A stretch of 7,410 nt of DNA from T3Sed10-213 sp012519365 (GCA_033809355.1 JAPXLV010000095.1:1-7410); one strand, 5' to 3'. Positions 1 to 5,911 are shown, numbered from the stretch's first letter. Translations and numbers: made by a program. The notes: generated by a model not told the origin, from the letters alone.

Positions 1-3
1 GCA

Positions 4-31
4 TTGACTTGAAGGAGGAATTTGATATAGT
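4..31 (+). promoter_or_regulatory. Candidate sigma70-type promoter for the purF operon
   Basis: TTGACT at 4-9 (five of six matches to the -35 consensus) is followed after 16 bases by TATAGT at 26-31 (five of six to the -10 consensus). Transcription would start near 38, leaving a leader of about 35 nt before the purF ATG at 73, too short for a purine riboswitch. The same -10 hexamer occurs in the minus-strand promoter at 3795-3823. The caveat is that an AGGAGG-like run (13-18) lies inside the spacer and could instead be a ribosome binding site on a longer transcript. Confidence 0.45.
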
Positions 32-72
32 TTATGTTTTTGAAACCCCTAATCTCGGAATCACGAGGACTT

Positions 73-1512
73 ATGACAGACAAAAAGGAAGAATGCGGGG
101 TATTTGGTATTTATGGCGACCCGCAAGCGGTTCATAAAACGTATTTTGCGCTGCACAGCCTGCAGCATCGCGGCCAGGAATCGGCGGGCATTGCCAGCAG
201 CGACGGCGAGTATATTCAGTGCTACACAGGGATGGGACACGTCAGTCGCGTGTTTCGGTCCGGCCGCGGGATACTGGAGCGGCTGGATAACTCAATCGCC
301 ATCGGCCATGTGCGATATTCCACAAGCGGCTCCGCAAACCCTACTAATTCCCAGCCTTTTTTGAGTGAATATTCCCGAGGTCAGGTTGCCGTCGCTCACA
401 ACGGCAACATCATCAACGCCTCGCTACTGCGGGATGAATATGAAGCCTACGGCCATATCTTCAAGTCCACCAACGATACCGAAATCATTATCCATCTGAT
501 GGCCAAGCCAAGCCATATCAGCAAGCCCGACCCCCTCGGGCATGTCTTGAATCATTTGCAGGGGGCGTTTTCGCTGGTATTTTTGTTTCCCGATCGTATC
601 GAAGCGGCTCGGGATCCGTTTGGCATTCGTCCCCTTTGTATCGGCAGAACGGCCGAGGGGGCCTATTGTGTAGCCAGCGAGACCTGTGCCCTGGATGTGA
701 TCGAGGCCGAATACATTCGCGATGTGGCCCCGGGCGAGATTGTTACCCTTGACCAACGCGGCCTGAGCAGTCGATATTTTGTGACCCCCGGCACGGTCAC
801 GCCGGCCCACTGTATCTTCGAGCATGTCTATTTTGCCAAACAGTGCAGCTTTGTTTTCGGTGATAATGTCCACGAGATGCGTAAACGCTGCGGCGCCCAA
901 CTGGCCCGCGAGTACCCCATCGAGGCGGATGTGGTGATTCCCGTGCCGGATTCGGGTACCTCGGCGGCCATCGGTTATTCGACAGAAAGCGGCATTCCGT
1001 TTGATATGGGCTTTGTTCGCAGCCACTATATCGGACGAACCTTTATCGCACCTTCGCAGATGTTGCGTGACCTGGGTGTCAAACTGAAATTGACGGTCGT
1101 TAAGAATGCCGTGCAGGGCAAGCGGGTTGTCGTTGTGGATGATTCGGTGGTTCGCGGCACGACCACCCGCGGCAAAATTCGCTCGTTGCGACTGGCCGGG
1201 GCCAAAGAAGTGCATATGCGGGTGGCTTGTCCTCCAGTGCGTCATCCGTGTTTTTACGGCATCGATTTTCCCACCTATGGCGAATTGCTGGCCAACCAGA
1301 AAAAGACACTGGAGGAAATTCGCGAGTTTCTGGAAGTCGACAGCATTGGCTATTTGTCCCTTGAGGGCTTGCTGAAAAGCGCATCGTTGCCGGCGGATCA
1401 TTATTGTACTGCCTGCTGGAGCGGGCAGTATCGTATTCCGGTCAGTACCGTTGTTAGCAAATTCGCTATGGAACGGCACCAAATGCAATTATTTGATGAT
1501 GTTGAGCTGTAA
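73..1512 (+). CDS. purF: Amidophosphoribosyltransferase (glutamine PRPP amidotransferase)
   Basis: This cytoplasmic enzyme catalyses the first step of de novo purine synthesis: PRPP plus glutamine gives 5-phosphoribosylamine. Numbering from ATG 73 (479 aa), the N-terminal Ntn-hydrolase glutaminase domain begins at Cys8 in EECGVFGIYG and includes HRGQESAGI (32-40), Arg81 in GHVRYSTSG and the NG pair at 110-111. Cys8 should become the N-terminal nucleophile after removal of a 7-residue propeptide. The C-terminal phosphoribosyltransferase domain carries the PRPP loop VVVVDDSVVRGTTT (352-365). Cys247, Cys393, Cys445 and Cys448 sit where the Bacillus subtilis enzyme binds a 4Fe-4S cluster, so this is the Fe-S, propeptide-bearing type rather than the E. 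coli type. ATG 73 has GAGG four bases upstream and follows the predicted transcription start. An in-frame ATG at 34 would add 13 residues and has AGGAGG 15 bases upstream, so it remains possible. The stop codon directly abuts the purM ATG. Confidence 0.95.
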   Translation: MTDKKEECGVFGIYGDPQAVHKTYFALHSLQHRGQESAGIASSDGEYIQCYTGMGHVSRVFRSGRGILERLDNSIAIGHVRYSTSGSANPTNSQPFLSEYSRGQVAVAHNGNIINASLLRDEYEAYGHIFKSTNDTEIIIHLMAKPSHISKPDPLGHVLNHLQGAFSLVFLFPDRIEAARDPFGIRPLCIGRTAEGAYCVASETCALDVIEAEYIRDVAPGEIVTLDQRGLSSRYFVTPGTVTPAHCIFEHVYFAKQCSFVFGDNVHEMRKRCGAQLAREYPIEADVVIPVPDSGTSAAIGYSTESGIPFDMGFVRSHYIGRTFIAPSQMLRDLGVKLKLTVVKNAVQGKRVVVVDDSVVRGTTTRGKIRSLRLAGAKEVHMRVACPPVRHPCFYGIDFPTYGELLANQKKTLEEIREFLEVDSIGYLSLEGLLKSASLPADHYCTACWSGQYRIPVSTVVSKFAMERHQMQLFDDVEL

Positions 1513-2586
1513 ATGGCAAAGAAAACTCCTCTCAGTTACGAACAGGCGGGCGTCAGCATAAATGCCAACGACGACATGGTGCGGCGTATCAGCCGCAGCC
1601 TCAAATCCACGCACGGACCGCGGGTCATCGCGCTGGAAAACGGGTTTGCCGGATTGTTTCGACTGGACTATGACGAAAAACTGTTCAAAAAGAATTACAA
1701 AACCCCCGTGCTGGTTGCCTGTACAGACGGCATTGGTACCAAGGTGTTGGTTGCTCAACAGGCCGGACGGTTCGGCACACTCGGCATCGATCTGGTGGCA
1801 ATGAGCGTCAATGATATGATTGTGCAGGGGGCCGAGCCGTTGTTCTTTTTGGACTATCTGGCGATTCATAAACTCGAGCCGGCGGTGGTGGCCGAGATGG
1901 TCGAGAGTGTCGCGGCAGGCTGTCGGATGGCGGATTGCGCCTTGATCGGCGGTGAAACGGCTGAAATGCCGGATATCTACGCCGAGGGCGAATATGATCT
2001 GGCCGGTTTTGCCGTTGGGGTGGTGGAGCGAAACCGGGTGATCACCGGCAAGGCTGTTCGTCCCGGAGATGTCGTGTTGGGACTGGCCTCCAGCGGCCTT
2101 CACAGCAATGGCTATACGCTGGTTCGGCATATCTGTTTCAAAAAAGAAAAACTGGATCTTCATTCAACTTTTAAAGAGTTTGACGGCGCTACGCTCGGCG
2201 CTGTGCTGTTGGCACCGACGCGGATTTATGTTCGGTCCATCGTGGCCTTGCTGAACAGCTACAAGCGCAAAAAGATTGTCCACGGTATGGCCCATATCAC
2301 CGGGGGGGGGCTGGTCGGCAATATTCCCCGGGTGCTGCCGAGCGATTGCGATGCGGTGTTGCAAATGTCAGCATGGCCCAAGCCGCCTATTTTTGATTTT
2401 CTCCGGCGTCTGGGCCCGGTTCGCAAGTCGGAAATGTACCGCGTGTTTAATATGGGTATTGGATTTGTCCTGATTGTGGCCAGGGATTTTGCCGATGCCA
2501 TCCAAGACAAATTAACCCACAGCGGGGAGGCTGTCTATCGCATCGGGCAAATCAGCCCCGGCACCGGCAAAGTGGTCTTAAAGTAA
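1513..2586 (+). CDS. purM: Phosphoribosylformylglycinamidine cyclo-ligase (AIR synthetase)
   Basis: PurM uses ATP to close the imidazole ring, converting FGAM to aminoimidazole ribonucleotide in step five of de novo purine synthesis. The 357-residue length is close to the usual size (about 345). Family signatures are complete and in order: SYEQAGVSI at 8-16, the nucleotide-binding TDGIGTK at 71-77, GIDLVAMSVNDMIVQGAEPL at 91-110, LIGGETAEMP at 144-153, LASSGLHSNGYTLV at 191-204, HITGGGLVGNIPRVLP at 261-276 and VFNMGIGF at 311-318. The ATG follows the purF TAA with no gap and only a weak GAG lies upstream, so translation is probably coupled to purF. The three glycines at 264-266 are encoded by a run of nine G, a possible slippage site. 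Nothing looks truncated. Pairing with purF is a common purine-operon arrangement. Confidence 0.95.
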   Translation: MAKKTPLSYEQAGVSINANDDMVRRISRSLKSTHGPRVIALENGFAGLFRLDYDEKLFKKNYKTPVLVACTDGIGTKVLVAQQAGRFGTLGIDLVAMSVNDMIVQGAEPLFFLDYLAIHKLEPAVVAEMVESVAAGCRMADCALIGGETAEMPDIYAEGEYDLAGFAVGVVERNRVITGKAVRPGDVVLGLASSGLHSNGYTLVRHICFKKEKLDLHSTFKEFDGATLGAVLLAPTRIYVRSIVALLNSYKRKKIVHGMAHITGGGLVGNIPRVLPSDCDAVLQMSAWPKPPIFDFLRRLGPVRKSEMYRVFNMGIGFVLIVARDFADAIQDKLTHSGEAVYRIGQISPGTGKVVLK

Positions 2587-2597
2587 GCATTGCCCGC

Positions 2598-2603
2598 AGG
2601 AGT
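2598..2603 (+). promoter_or_regulatory. Shine-Dalgarno site fixing the membrane protein start
   Basis: AGGAGT lies seven bases before ATG 2611. It argues for that start over the in-frame TTG at 2590, which would place this site inside the coding region. The larger octamer GCAGGAGT (2596-2603) recurs exactly upstream of the topoisomerase gene at 4033-4040. Confidence 0.7.
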
Positions 2604-2610
2604 GTTTCGT

Positions 2611-3633
2611 ATGGGTTCGCGTCAGGGGTGGACGGTCAATCCGATGTTTAGTGCGGTGATGGCGGCAACGTTTTATGGCCTGTGGGCGGTGTTGCTGTTT
2701 TTTCCTTTTTCCGACAGTCTGAGGACGTCTTTTCGGCTGTTTTACGCGATCAATCCCGCTCTTGGCGCCATGGGCATTTTTCTTTTGAGCCGACGGTGGG
2801 TGGCCGGCTGGATGCCGTCGCTGATAGGGGGGCTGGTGTATGGATTCGGGCCGTTTGGACTCAGTTTTATCGACTTTCATCCCCTGACCGGTTTGACCTT
2901 TGCCGCTGTGCCGTGGCTGCTGTGTCCTGCGGTCTACTGGGGTCGGCATTTTCGACCAGATCTCATGCGTTTTTTGATACGTGCGGCGTTTTGTTTACTG
3001 CCGTTTGCCTTTATTGTTGTGTTTTTTTGGACATTTTCTCAACATTGGGCGGTGCGATTGTTCCTGCTGCCGCAGCAAACAATGCTTTCGGGGTATGATT
3101 TGTTGGGATTATTTCTGCCGTTGTCAATGACAGAACGCACAGTTGTGCTGAGTGTGTCACATTTTGGTTTGCCGGTGTTGATGATGGGGGTGTTTGTGTT
3201 TCTTTCCGCCCAACGGGTGGCAGTGCTGATTCCGCCGGCGGTGGGGCTTGTTTTGGCGTTTCTAAATCCTGTTTTCGGTGTCAGTCCGGTCATTTGGACG
3301 GCTTTGCCGATGGTGTTTCTGGCCGGGCTGACGGCGGTGGGGCTTCAAAGTCTGATCTGGGCGGGCAAAAATGACTCAAAATGGGTTTTTTGCTGCACCC
3401 TGCTTGCCGCGACTATGGGCGGACTGTCATTTTGCGTGTATGTGACAAACAGGTCCGTGGTCTATTTTTATCCCGCCTTTTTTTATCTTATATCGGCAAT
3501 TGTGCTGACTGTGGTTTGGGGCCTAAGCCGTATCTCGATGCGATGGCTGGCGGTGCGTTGGTTCTTGTTGATTGCTGTGGCCCTGGCGGATTGCTATGTG
3601 TCGGGCCGATGGTTTATTGAGAAGTTGCTCTAA
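2611..3633 (+). CDS. Polytopic integral membrane protein of unknown function
   Basis: This is a 340-residue, strongly hydrophobic protein that I cannot name. Counting by eye there are about ten or eleven membrane segments, near residues 12-33, 44-60, 69-87, 92-110, 121-142, 185-200, 203-219, 229-250, 258-278, 285-304 and 313-328. No signal peptide separate from the first helix and no soluble domain are visible. The stretch around 73-104, with an aromatic-glycine pattern (GGLVYGFGPFG) then a His-Pro and a Trp-Leu-Leu helix, faintly recalls GT-C/YfhO-type membrane glycosyltransferase proteins. Those are usually much longer, and no catalytic acidic motif can be assigned, so this is only a hint. 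The ATG has a good AGGAGT site seven bases upstream. It begins 24 bases after purM ends, so it is probably on the purF-purM transcript. A link to purine metabolism, such as transport, is possible by position only. Confidence 0.8.
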   Translation: MGSRQGWTVNPMFSAVMAATFYGLWAVLLFFPFSDSLRTSFRLFYAINPALGAMGIFLLSRRWVAGWMPSLIGGLVYGFGPFGLSFIDFHPLTGLTFAAVPWLLCPAVYWGRHFRPDLMRFLIRAAFCLLPFAFIVVFFWTFSQHWAVRLFLLPQQTMLSGYDLLGLFLPLSMTERTVVLSVSHFGLPVLMMGVFVFLSAQRVAVLIPPAVGLVLAFLNPVFGVSPVIWTALPMVFLAGLTAVGLQSLIWAGKNDSKWVFCCTLLAATMGGLSFCVYVTNRSVVYFYPAFFYLISAIVLTVVWGLSRISMRWLAVRWFLLIAVALADCYVSGRWFIEKLL

Positions 3634-3689
3634 GCGTGTTGGAGAGGGTCTATCGAATTTCTTTATTTCCTGTCTTGAAGACGCGGCGC

Positions 3690-3753
3690 AAAAAAAGTGG
3701 CGAGGATCGCGGCTCCGTCTGGGGGGGAAAACGGATAACCACTTCGCCTCGCC
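3690..3753 (-). terminator. Rho-independent terminator of the small RNA candidate
   Basis: On the minus strand a seven-base-pair GC-rich stem (GGCGAGG with CCTCGCC) encloses an internal TCCGT/ACGGA hairpin and is followed by AC and then seven T (complement of 3696-3690). A competing six-pair stem, AAGTGG with CCACTT (3744-3739 with 3700-3695), ends directly at the T-run. On the plus strand the same inverted repeat is not followed by a T-run, so the terminator is directional. Confidence 0.55.
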
Positions 3754-3788
3754 GAGGATTATCGACTGGCCCGAAGGCCCAATTGACA
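3690..3788 (-). ncRNA. Candidate small RNA with own promoter and intrinsic terminator
   Basis: A transcript starting about seven bases after the -10 element at 3795-3800 and ending in the U-run at 3696-3690 would be about 99 nt. Read on the minus strand it contains a GGCC-UUCG-GGCC hairpin near the 5' end (3779-3768), which is the very stable C(UUCG)G tetraloop. It also has a TCCGT/ACGGA hairpin with a 12-base loop that includes seven C (3735-3714), and a GGCGAGG/CCTCGCC stem (3753-3747 with 3705-3699) followed by AC and seven U. No open frame of note or plausible start lies inside. I do not recognise 4.5S, 6S, tmRNA or RNase P signatures. The RNA would end 57 bases from the stop codon of the convergent membrane-protein gene. 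If that mRNA reads through, the two transcripts would be complementary over the whole RNA. A regulatory RNA is the simplest reading, and expression is unproven. Confidence 0.5.
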
Positions 3789-3824
3789 ACTTTCACTATA
3801 TCGGTCTGGGGGCTGAATGTCAAT
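3782..3824. repeat. Inverted repeat bracketing the small RNA promoter
   Basis: ATTGACA at 3782-3788 and TGTCAAT at 3818-3824 are perfect inverted copies separated by 29 bases. One arm contains the minus-strand -35 hexamer and the other covers the predicted transcription start. This layout could be an operator for a dimeric or looping repressor. It could also be chance, since each arm is only seven bases. Confidence 0.35.
3795..3823 (-). promoter_or_regulatory. Strong sigma70-like promoter on the minus strand
   Basis: Read on the minus strand, TTGACA (complement of 3823-3818) is a perfect -35 hexamer. Exactly 17 bases later comes TATAGT (complement of 3800-3795), five of six matches to the -10 consensus. 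The DNA upstream (above 3830) is rich in A and T runs, as in UP elements. The predicted start is near 3788. No protein gene follows, only the structured segment and terminator down to 3690. Confidence 0.6.
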
Positions 3825-3830
3825 ACCCTT

Positions 3831-3887
3831 TTTGAAAAAAAATGAAAACATTTTATTAAAACGCCTAAAAACGCCTCTAAAAAGAGG
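3831..3887. repeat. AT-rich segment with spaced A-tracts and a 10-bp repeat
   Basis: A-runs occur at 3835-3842, 3845-3848, 3858-3861, 3867-3871 and 3879-3883, several of them roughly one helical turn apart, which suggests bent DNA. AAAACGCCT occurs at 3858-3866 and again at 3868-3876, exactly ten bases on. It is followed by a CCTCT-AAAA-AGAGG hairpin at 3874-3887. The segment lies directly upstream of the minus-strand promoter and about 165 bases before the topoisomerase start. Confidence 0.4.
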
Positions 3888-3978
3888 TTTACGGCTTGCC
3901 GTCGTGATTTTGGAGCGGATCTTCCGGTCGATTGCAGGCGGTGGCGTTGGGTCAGATGGGGCGCATTTCCAAAACCGC

Positions 3979-4007
3979 TTGCATTGGTCGTTCTTTTGCA
4001 TTACAGT
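3979..4007 (+). promoter_or_regulatory. Weak candidate promoter for top6A
   Basis: TTGCAT (3979-3984), a 17-base spacer and TACAGT (4002-4007) give three and four consensus matches. TTGCATT is repeated at 3979-3985 and 3996-4002. A lone TTTAAT at 4015-4020 is an alternative -10 element. The gap before the gene makes some promoter here likely, but this particular assignment is tentative. Confidence 0.25.
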
Positions 4008-4034
4008 AAGACCATTTAATGTATGAATGATTGC

Positions 4035-4039
4035 AGGAG
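4035..4039 (+). promoter_or_regulatory. Shine-Dalgarno site deciding the top6A start
   Basis: AGGAG lies 11 bases before ATG 4051. It would fall inside the coding region if translation began at the earlier in-frame ATG (4027), which has no purine-rich site upstream. The spacing is slightly long. Confidence 0.55.
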
Positions 4040-4050
4040 TAACTCAACAT

Positions 4051-5154
4051 ATGGCTCGACGTACCCAAAGTTTGAAAGTTCCCGTTGTCGAACGAATAAA
4101 AGACAACGCCGCTGATGTCTATAAAAAGATTCTGGCCGATCAGAAGCCGACGATGACGACGCCCATTCGCACGCTGTCGAACGTCAAATACAGCCCGCGA
4201 AAAGGGCACTTTGAAATCCAAAACCGTGCCAAAAAGCGAACGCTGACCGTCAAAACCGTCAAGACTTTTGCCCAGACGCTCAAAATGATGGCCCTGTCCA
4301 AAGAATTGATCGAAACCGACGACATGGCCACCAAGCGAGAAGCCTACTATATCTCAAAGAACTGGGGCAAGGCGGGCTTTGATGAGCAGCCGGAGTCTGA
4401 TACCATTATGGATGATATCGAAGCGATGTTTGGTGTCAACCGGGAGCAATTGAAGTTTGTTCCGGAGGAAAAAGGCGGCGATGTGGCCGGGCAGTTGATT
4501 GTGGTGGACAAGGACGCTGCCGGCAAAAAACTGCGGATCGACTGTACCAAGTTCGGCTCCGGGGCCTATTCCATTCCCGTCGAAGTGGAGGACCTCGAAT
4601 TTGAAAGCAAGGCCAAATTCATCCTCGCGATTGAAACAGCCGGTATGTTTCAGCGTTTGGTCAAGTACGATTACTGGAAGAGGGCTGATTGTATTCTGAT
4701 CAGTATGGGCGGTGTGCCGACACGGGCGTGTCGGCGTTTTATCCGCCGGCTGAGCGACAGCCTCAAGATTCCGGTCTATGCCTTTGTGGACGGTGATCCG
4801 TACGGGTACTTTAACATTTACCGGACGCTAAAGGTTGGCTCCGGAAATGCGGCACATCTGAACGCGTTTTTCTGCGTGCCTCAGGCGTCTTTTTTGGGTG
4901 TTACGCCGCAGGACATCAAGGATTATGACCTGCCGACCCATCCGCTCAAAGAGGTGGATATTAAGCGTGCCAAAGACGCCCTGAAAAATGATCCGTTTGT
5001 CAAACATCATCAGGAATGGCAGATTGCGATTAATCAAATGCTTAATCTGGGCCAGCGTGTCGAACAGCAGGCCTTCGCGAAACACGGCCTTGATTTTGTC
5101 GTTAATGAATACCTGCCGTACAAACTAAAACATAGTTCCAAATTTTTGCCTTAG
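4051..5154 (+). CDS. top6A: DNA topoisomerase VI subunit A (Top6A/Spo11 family)
   Basis: Topoisomerase VI is a type IIB enzyme, an A2B2 complex that passes one DNA duplex through another using ATP bound by the B subunit. The A subunit cuts DNA through a tyrosine. Numbered from ATG 4051 (367 aa, normal family size), the winged-helix (5Y-CAP) domain carries TKREAYY at 94-100, with Tyr100 the expected nucleophile by alignment to Spo11. It continues into a conserved stretch, NWGKAGFDEQPESDTIMDDI (104-123). The Toprim domain has Glu195 in IETAGMFQRL and the metal-binding pair Asp247 and Asp249 in VDGDPYGY, followed by VPQASFLGV (276-284). All catalytic residues are present, so it should be active with a partner. 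No GHKL-type B subunit is in this window, and in archaea the two genes are usually adjacent. An in-frame ATG at 4027 would add eight residues. Ten bases separate it from the next gene. Confidence 0.92.
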   Translation: MARRTQSLKVPVVERIKDNAADVYKKILADQKPTMTTPIRTLSNVKYSPRKGHFEIQNRAKKRTLTVKTVKTFAQTLKMMALSKELIETDDMATKREAYYISKNWGKAGFDEQPESDTIMDDIEAMFGVNREQLKFVPEEKGGDVAGQLIVVDKDAAGKKLRIDCTKFGSGAYSIPVEVEDLEFESKAKFILAIETAGMFQRLVKYDYWKRADCILISMGGVPTRACRRFIRRLSDSLKIPVYAFVDGDPYGYFNIYRTLKVGSGNAAHLNAFFCVPQASFLGVTPQDIKDYDLPTHPLKEVDIKRAKDALKNDPFVKHHQEWQIAINQMLNLGQRVEQQAFAKHGLDFVVNEYLPYKLKHSSKFLP

Positions 5155-5164
5155 TGTTGATGCC

Positions 5165-5887
5165 ATGAGCCGGGTTCTTGCGGACAGATTGAAACAACTT
5201 CAGGACTCGATTGCCGCCGCCTGCGCACGGGTGGGACGGCCCGAAAAGTCCGTGCAGCTGATTGTGGTCACCAAAACCGCTCCGCCCGAGGACATCAAAG
5301 AGGTGATTCGTCTGGGCTGCACGGAACTGGGCGAAAATCGTGTCCAGCGGCTGCGGCAAGTCGCCGAGGACATCAACGCTTTTCTTGCCGAGAATGCCGA
5401 AAATCCTGATATTCCCAAAGAGGTTCATTGGCATATGATCGGTCATCTTCAGCGCAACAAGGTCAAGGCGGCGCTGAAATACAGCCGGCTTATTCATTCG
5501 GTCGATACCCTAAGACTGGCCGAGGAAATCAATAGCTGCGCGTATCATCTCGGTCAGCACGTGGATGTGCTTTTGCAGGTCAACTGCTCCGGCGAACCGC
5601 AAAAATACGGTGTTCCCGTCGGAGCGGCGATGTATATGGCCGAACAAATCGCGACCATGCCCAACCTGCGGCTGATTGGGCTGATGACGATGGCCCCGCT
5701 GACAATGGATAAAGATCGGGTGCGGGCCTGTTTTGCTCGTGCCCGCGAGATTTTTGAGGAGATTCGTGCCGAAAAAGTTGTCGGCTCTAAATTTAAGCAT
5801 CTGAGCATGGGGATGAGTCAGGATTACCCGATTGCCATCGAAGAGGGGGCCACGATGCTGCGAATCGGATCGGCGTTGTTTGCGTGA
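5165..5887 (+). CDS. yggS: YggS/PLPBP family pyridoxal phosphate-binding protein
   Basis: This cytoplasmic single-domain TIM-barrel protein is related to the alanine racemase N-terminal domain. The family binds pyridoxal 5'-phosphate and is implicated in vitamin B6 and amino-acid homeostasis, with no firm catalytic reaction. The 240-residue sequence has the Schiff-base lysine, Lys37 in IVVTKTAPP, then GENRVQ where GENYVQ is usual, WHMIGHLQRNKVK, IHSVDTLRLAEEI, the strand DVLLQVNCSGEPQKYG, LIGLMTMAPL and the C-terminal phosphate-binding segment SMGMSQDYPIAIEEGATMLR followed by IGSALF. About 15 residues between GENRVQ and WHMIGH look like an insertion relative to the E. coli protein. The ATG lacks a clear ribosome binding site. 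It sits 10 bases after the topoisomerase stop, so co-transcription and perhaps coupled translation are likely. I see no functional link between the two. Confidence 0.92.
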   Translation: MSRVLADRLKQLQDSIAAACARVGRPEKSVQLIVVTKTAPPEDIKEVIRLGCTELGENRVQRLRQVAEDINAFLAENAENPDIPKEVHWHMIGHLQRNKVKAALKYSRLIHSVDTLRLAEEINSCAYHLGQHVDVLLQVNCSGEPQKYGVPVGAAMYMAEQIATMPNLRLIGLMTMAPLTMDKDRVRACFARAREIFEEIRAEKVVGSKFKHLSMGMSQDYPIAIEEGATMLRIGSALFA

Positions 5888-5888
5888 T

Positions 5889-5911
5889 GTCCCATTGCTG
5901 TGTTATGGGAC
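5889..5911 (+). terminator. Hairpin immediately after yggS, possible terminator
   Basis: GTCCCAT (5889-5895) and ATGGGAC (5905-5911) form a perfect seven-pair stem around a nine-base loop, starting two bases after the yggS stop. No T-run follows, so it is not a classical intrinsic terminator. It may end or protect the 3' end of the top6A-yggS transcript, or be part of the leader of the next gene. Confidence 0.35.

Larger units (their letters stand above)
3634..4050. other. 417-base gap without a convincing protein gene
   Basis: This gap holds, from left to right: 56 bases with no plus-strand terminator visible, a minus-strand small-RNA candidate (3690-3788) with its own promoter (3795-3823), an AT-rich segment with spaced A-tracts and a short repeat (3831-3887), about 90 bases in which I see nothing clear, and the leader of the topoisomerase gene. 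Short open frames at 3636-3845 and 3817-4026 lack ribosome binding sites and recognisable protein character, so they are not called. Confidence 0.7.

Noticed and set aside
3..137. Frame open from the left edge that overlaps the start of purF
   Set aside because: It would overlap purF by at least 65 bases, and past 73 its translation is an out-of-frame reading of conserved purF sequence. The openness of the first 70 bases alone is not evidence of a gene.
3672..3682. GTCT-TGA-AGAC hairpin as terminator of the purF-purM-membrane protein operon
   Set aside because: It has only four base pairs and no T-run after it. No convincing plus-strand terminator was found in this gap.
3783..3811. Plus-strand TTGACA as a -35 element for top6A
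   Set aside because: No -10-like hexamer occurs 15-19 bases downstream (the sequence there is G-rich). The TATA at 3797-3800 is only eight bases away. The hexamer is explained as the second arm of the inverted repeat.
3807..3817. GGGGGCTGA resembling the 5' end of tmRNA
   Set aside because: No tRNA-like ends, tag-peptide frame or further tmRNA sequence follows, so the match is only a few bases long.
3636..3845. Small open frame of 69 codons starting with GTG after the membrane protein gene
   Set aside because: It has no ribosome binding site, its Arg/Lys/Gly/Ser-rich content shows no recognisable domain, and it runs through the hairpin and terminator sequences of the minus-strand RNA.
3817..4026. 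Small open frame of 69 codons upstream of top6A
   Set aside because: It begins in the -35 region of the minus-strand promoter, has no proper Shine-Dalgarno site and crosses the A-tract repeat segment. Its Lys-rich start is simply the A-runs.
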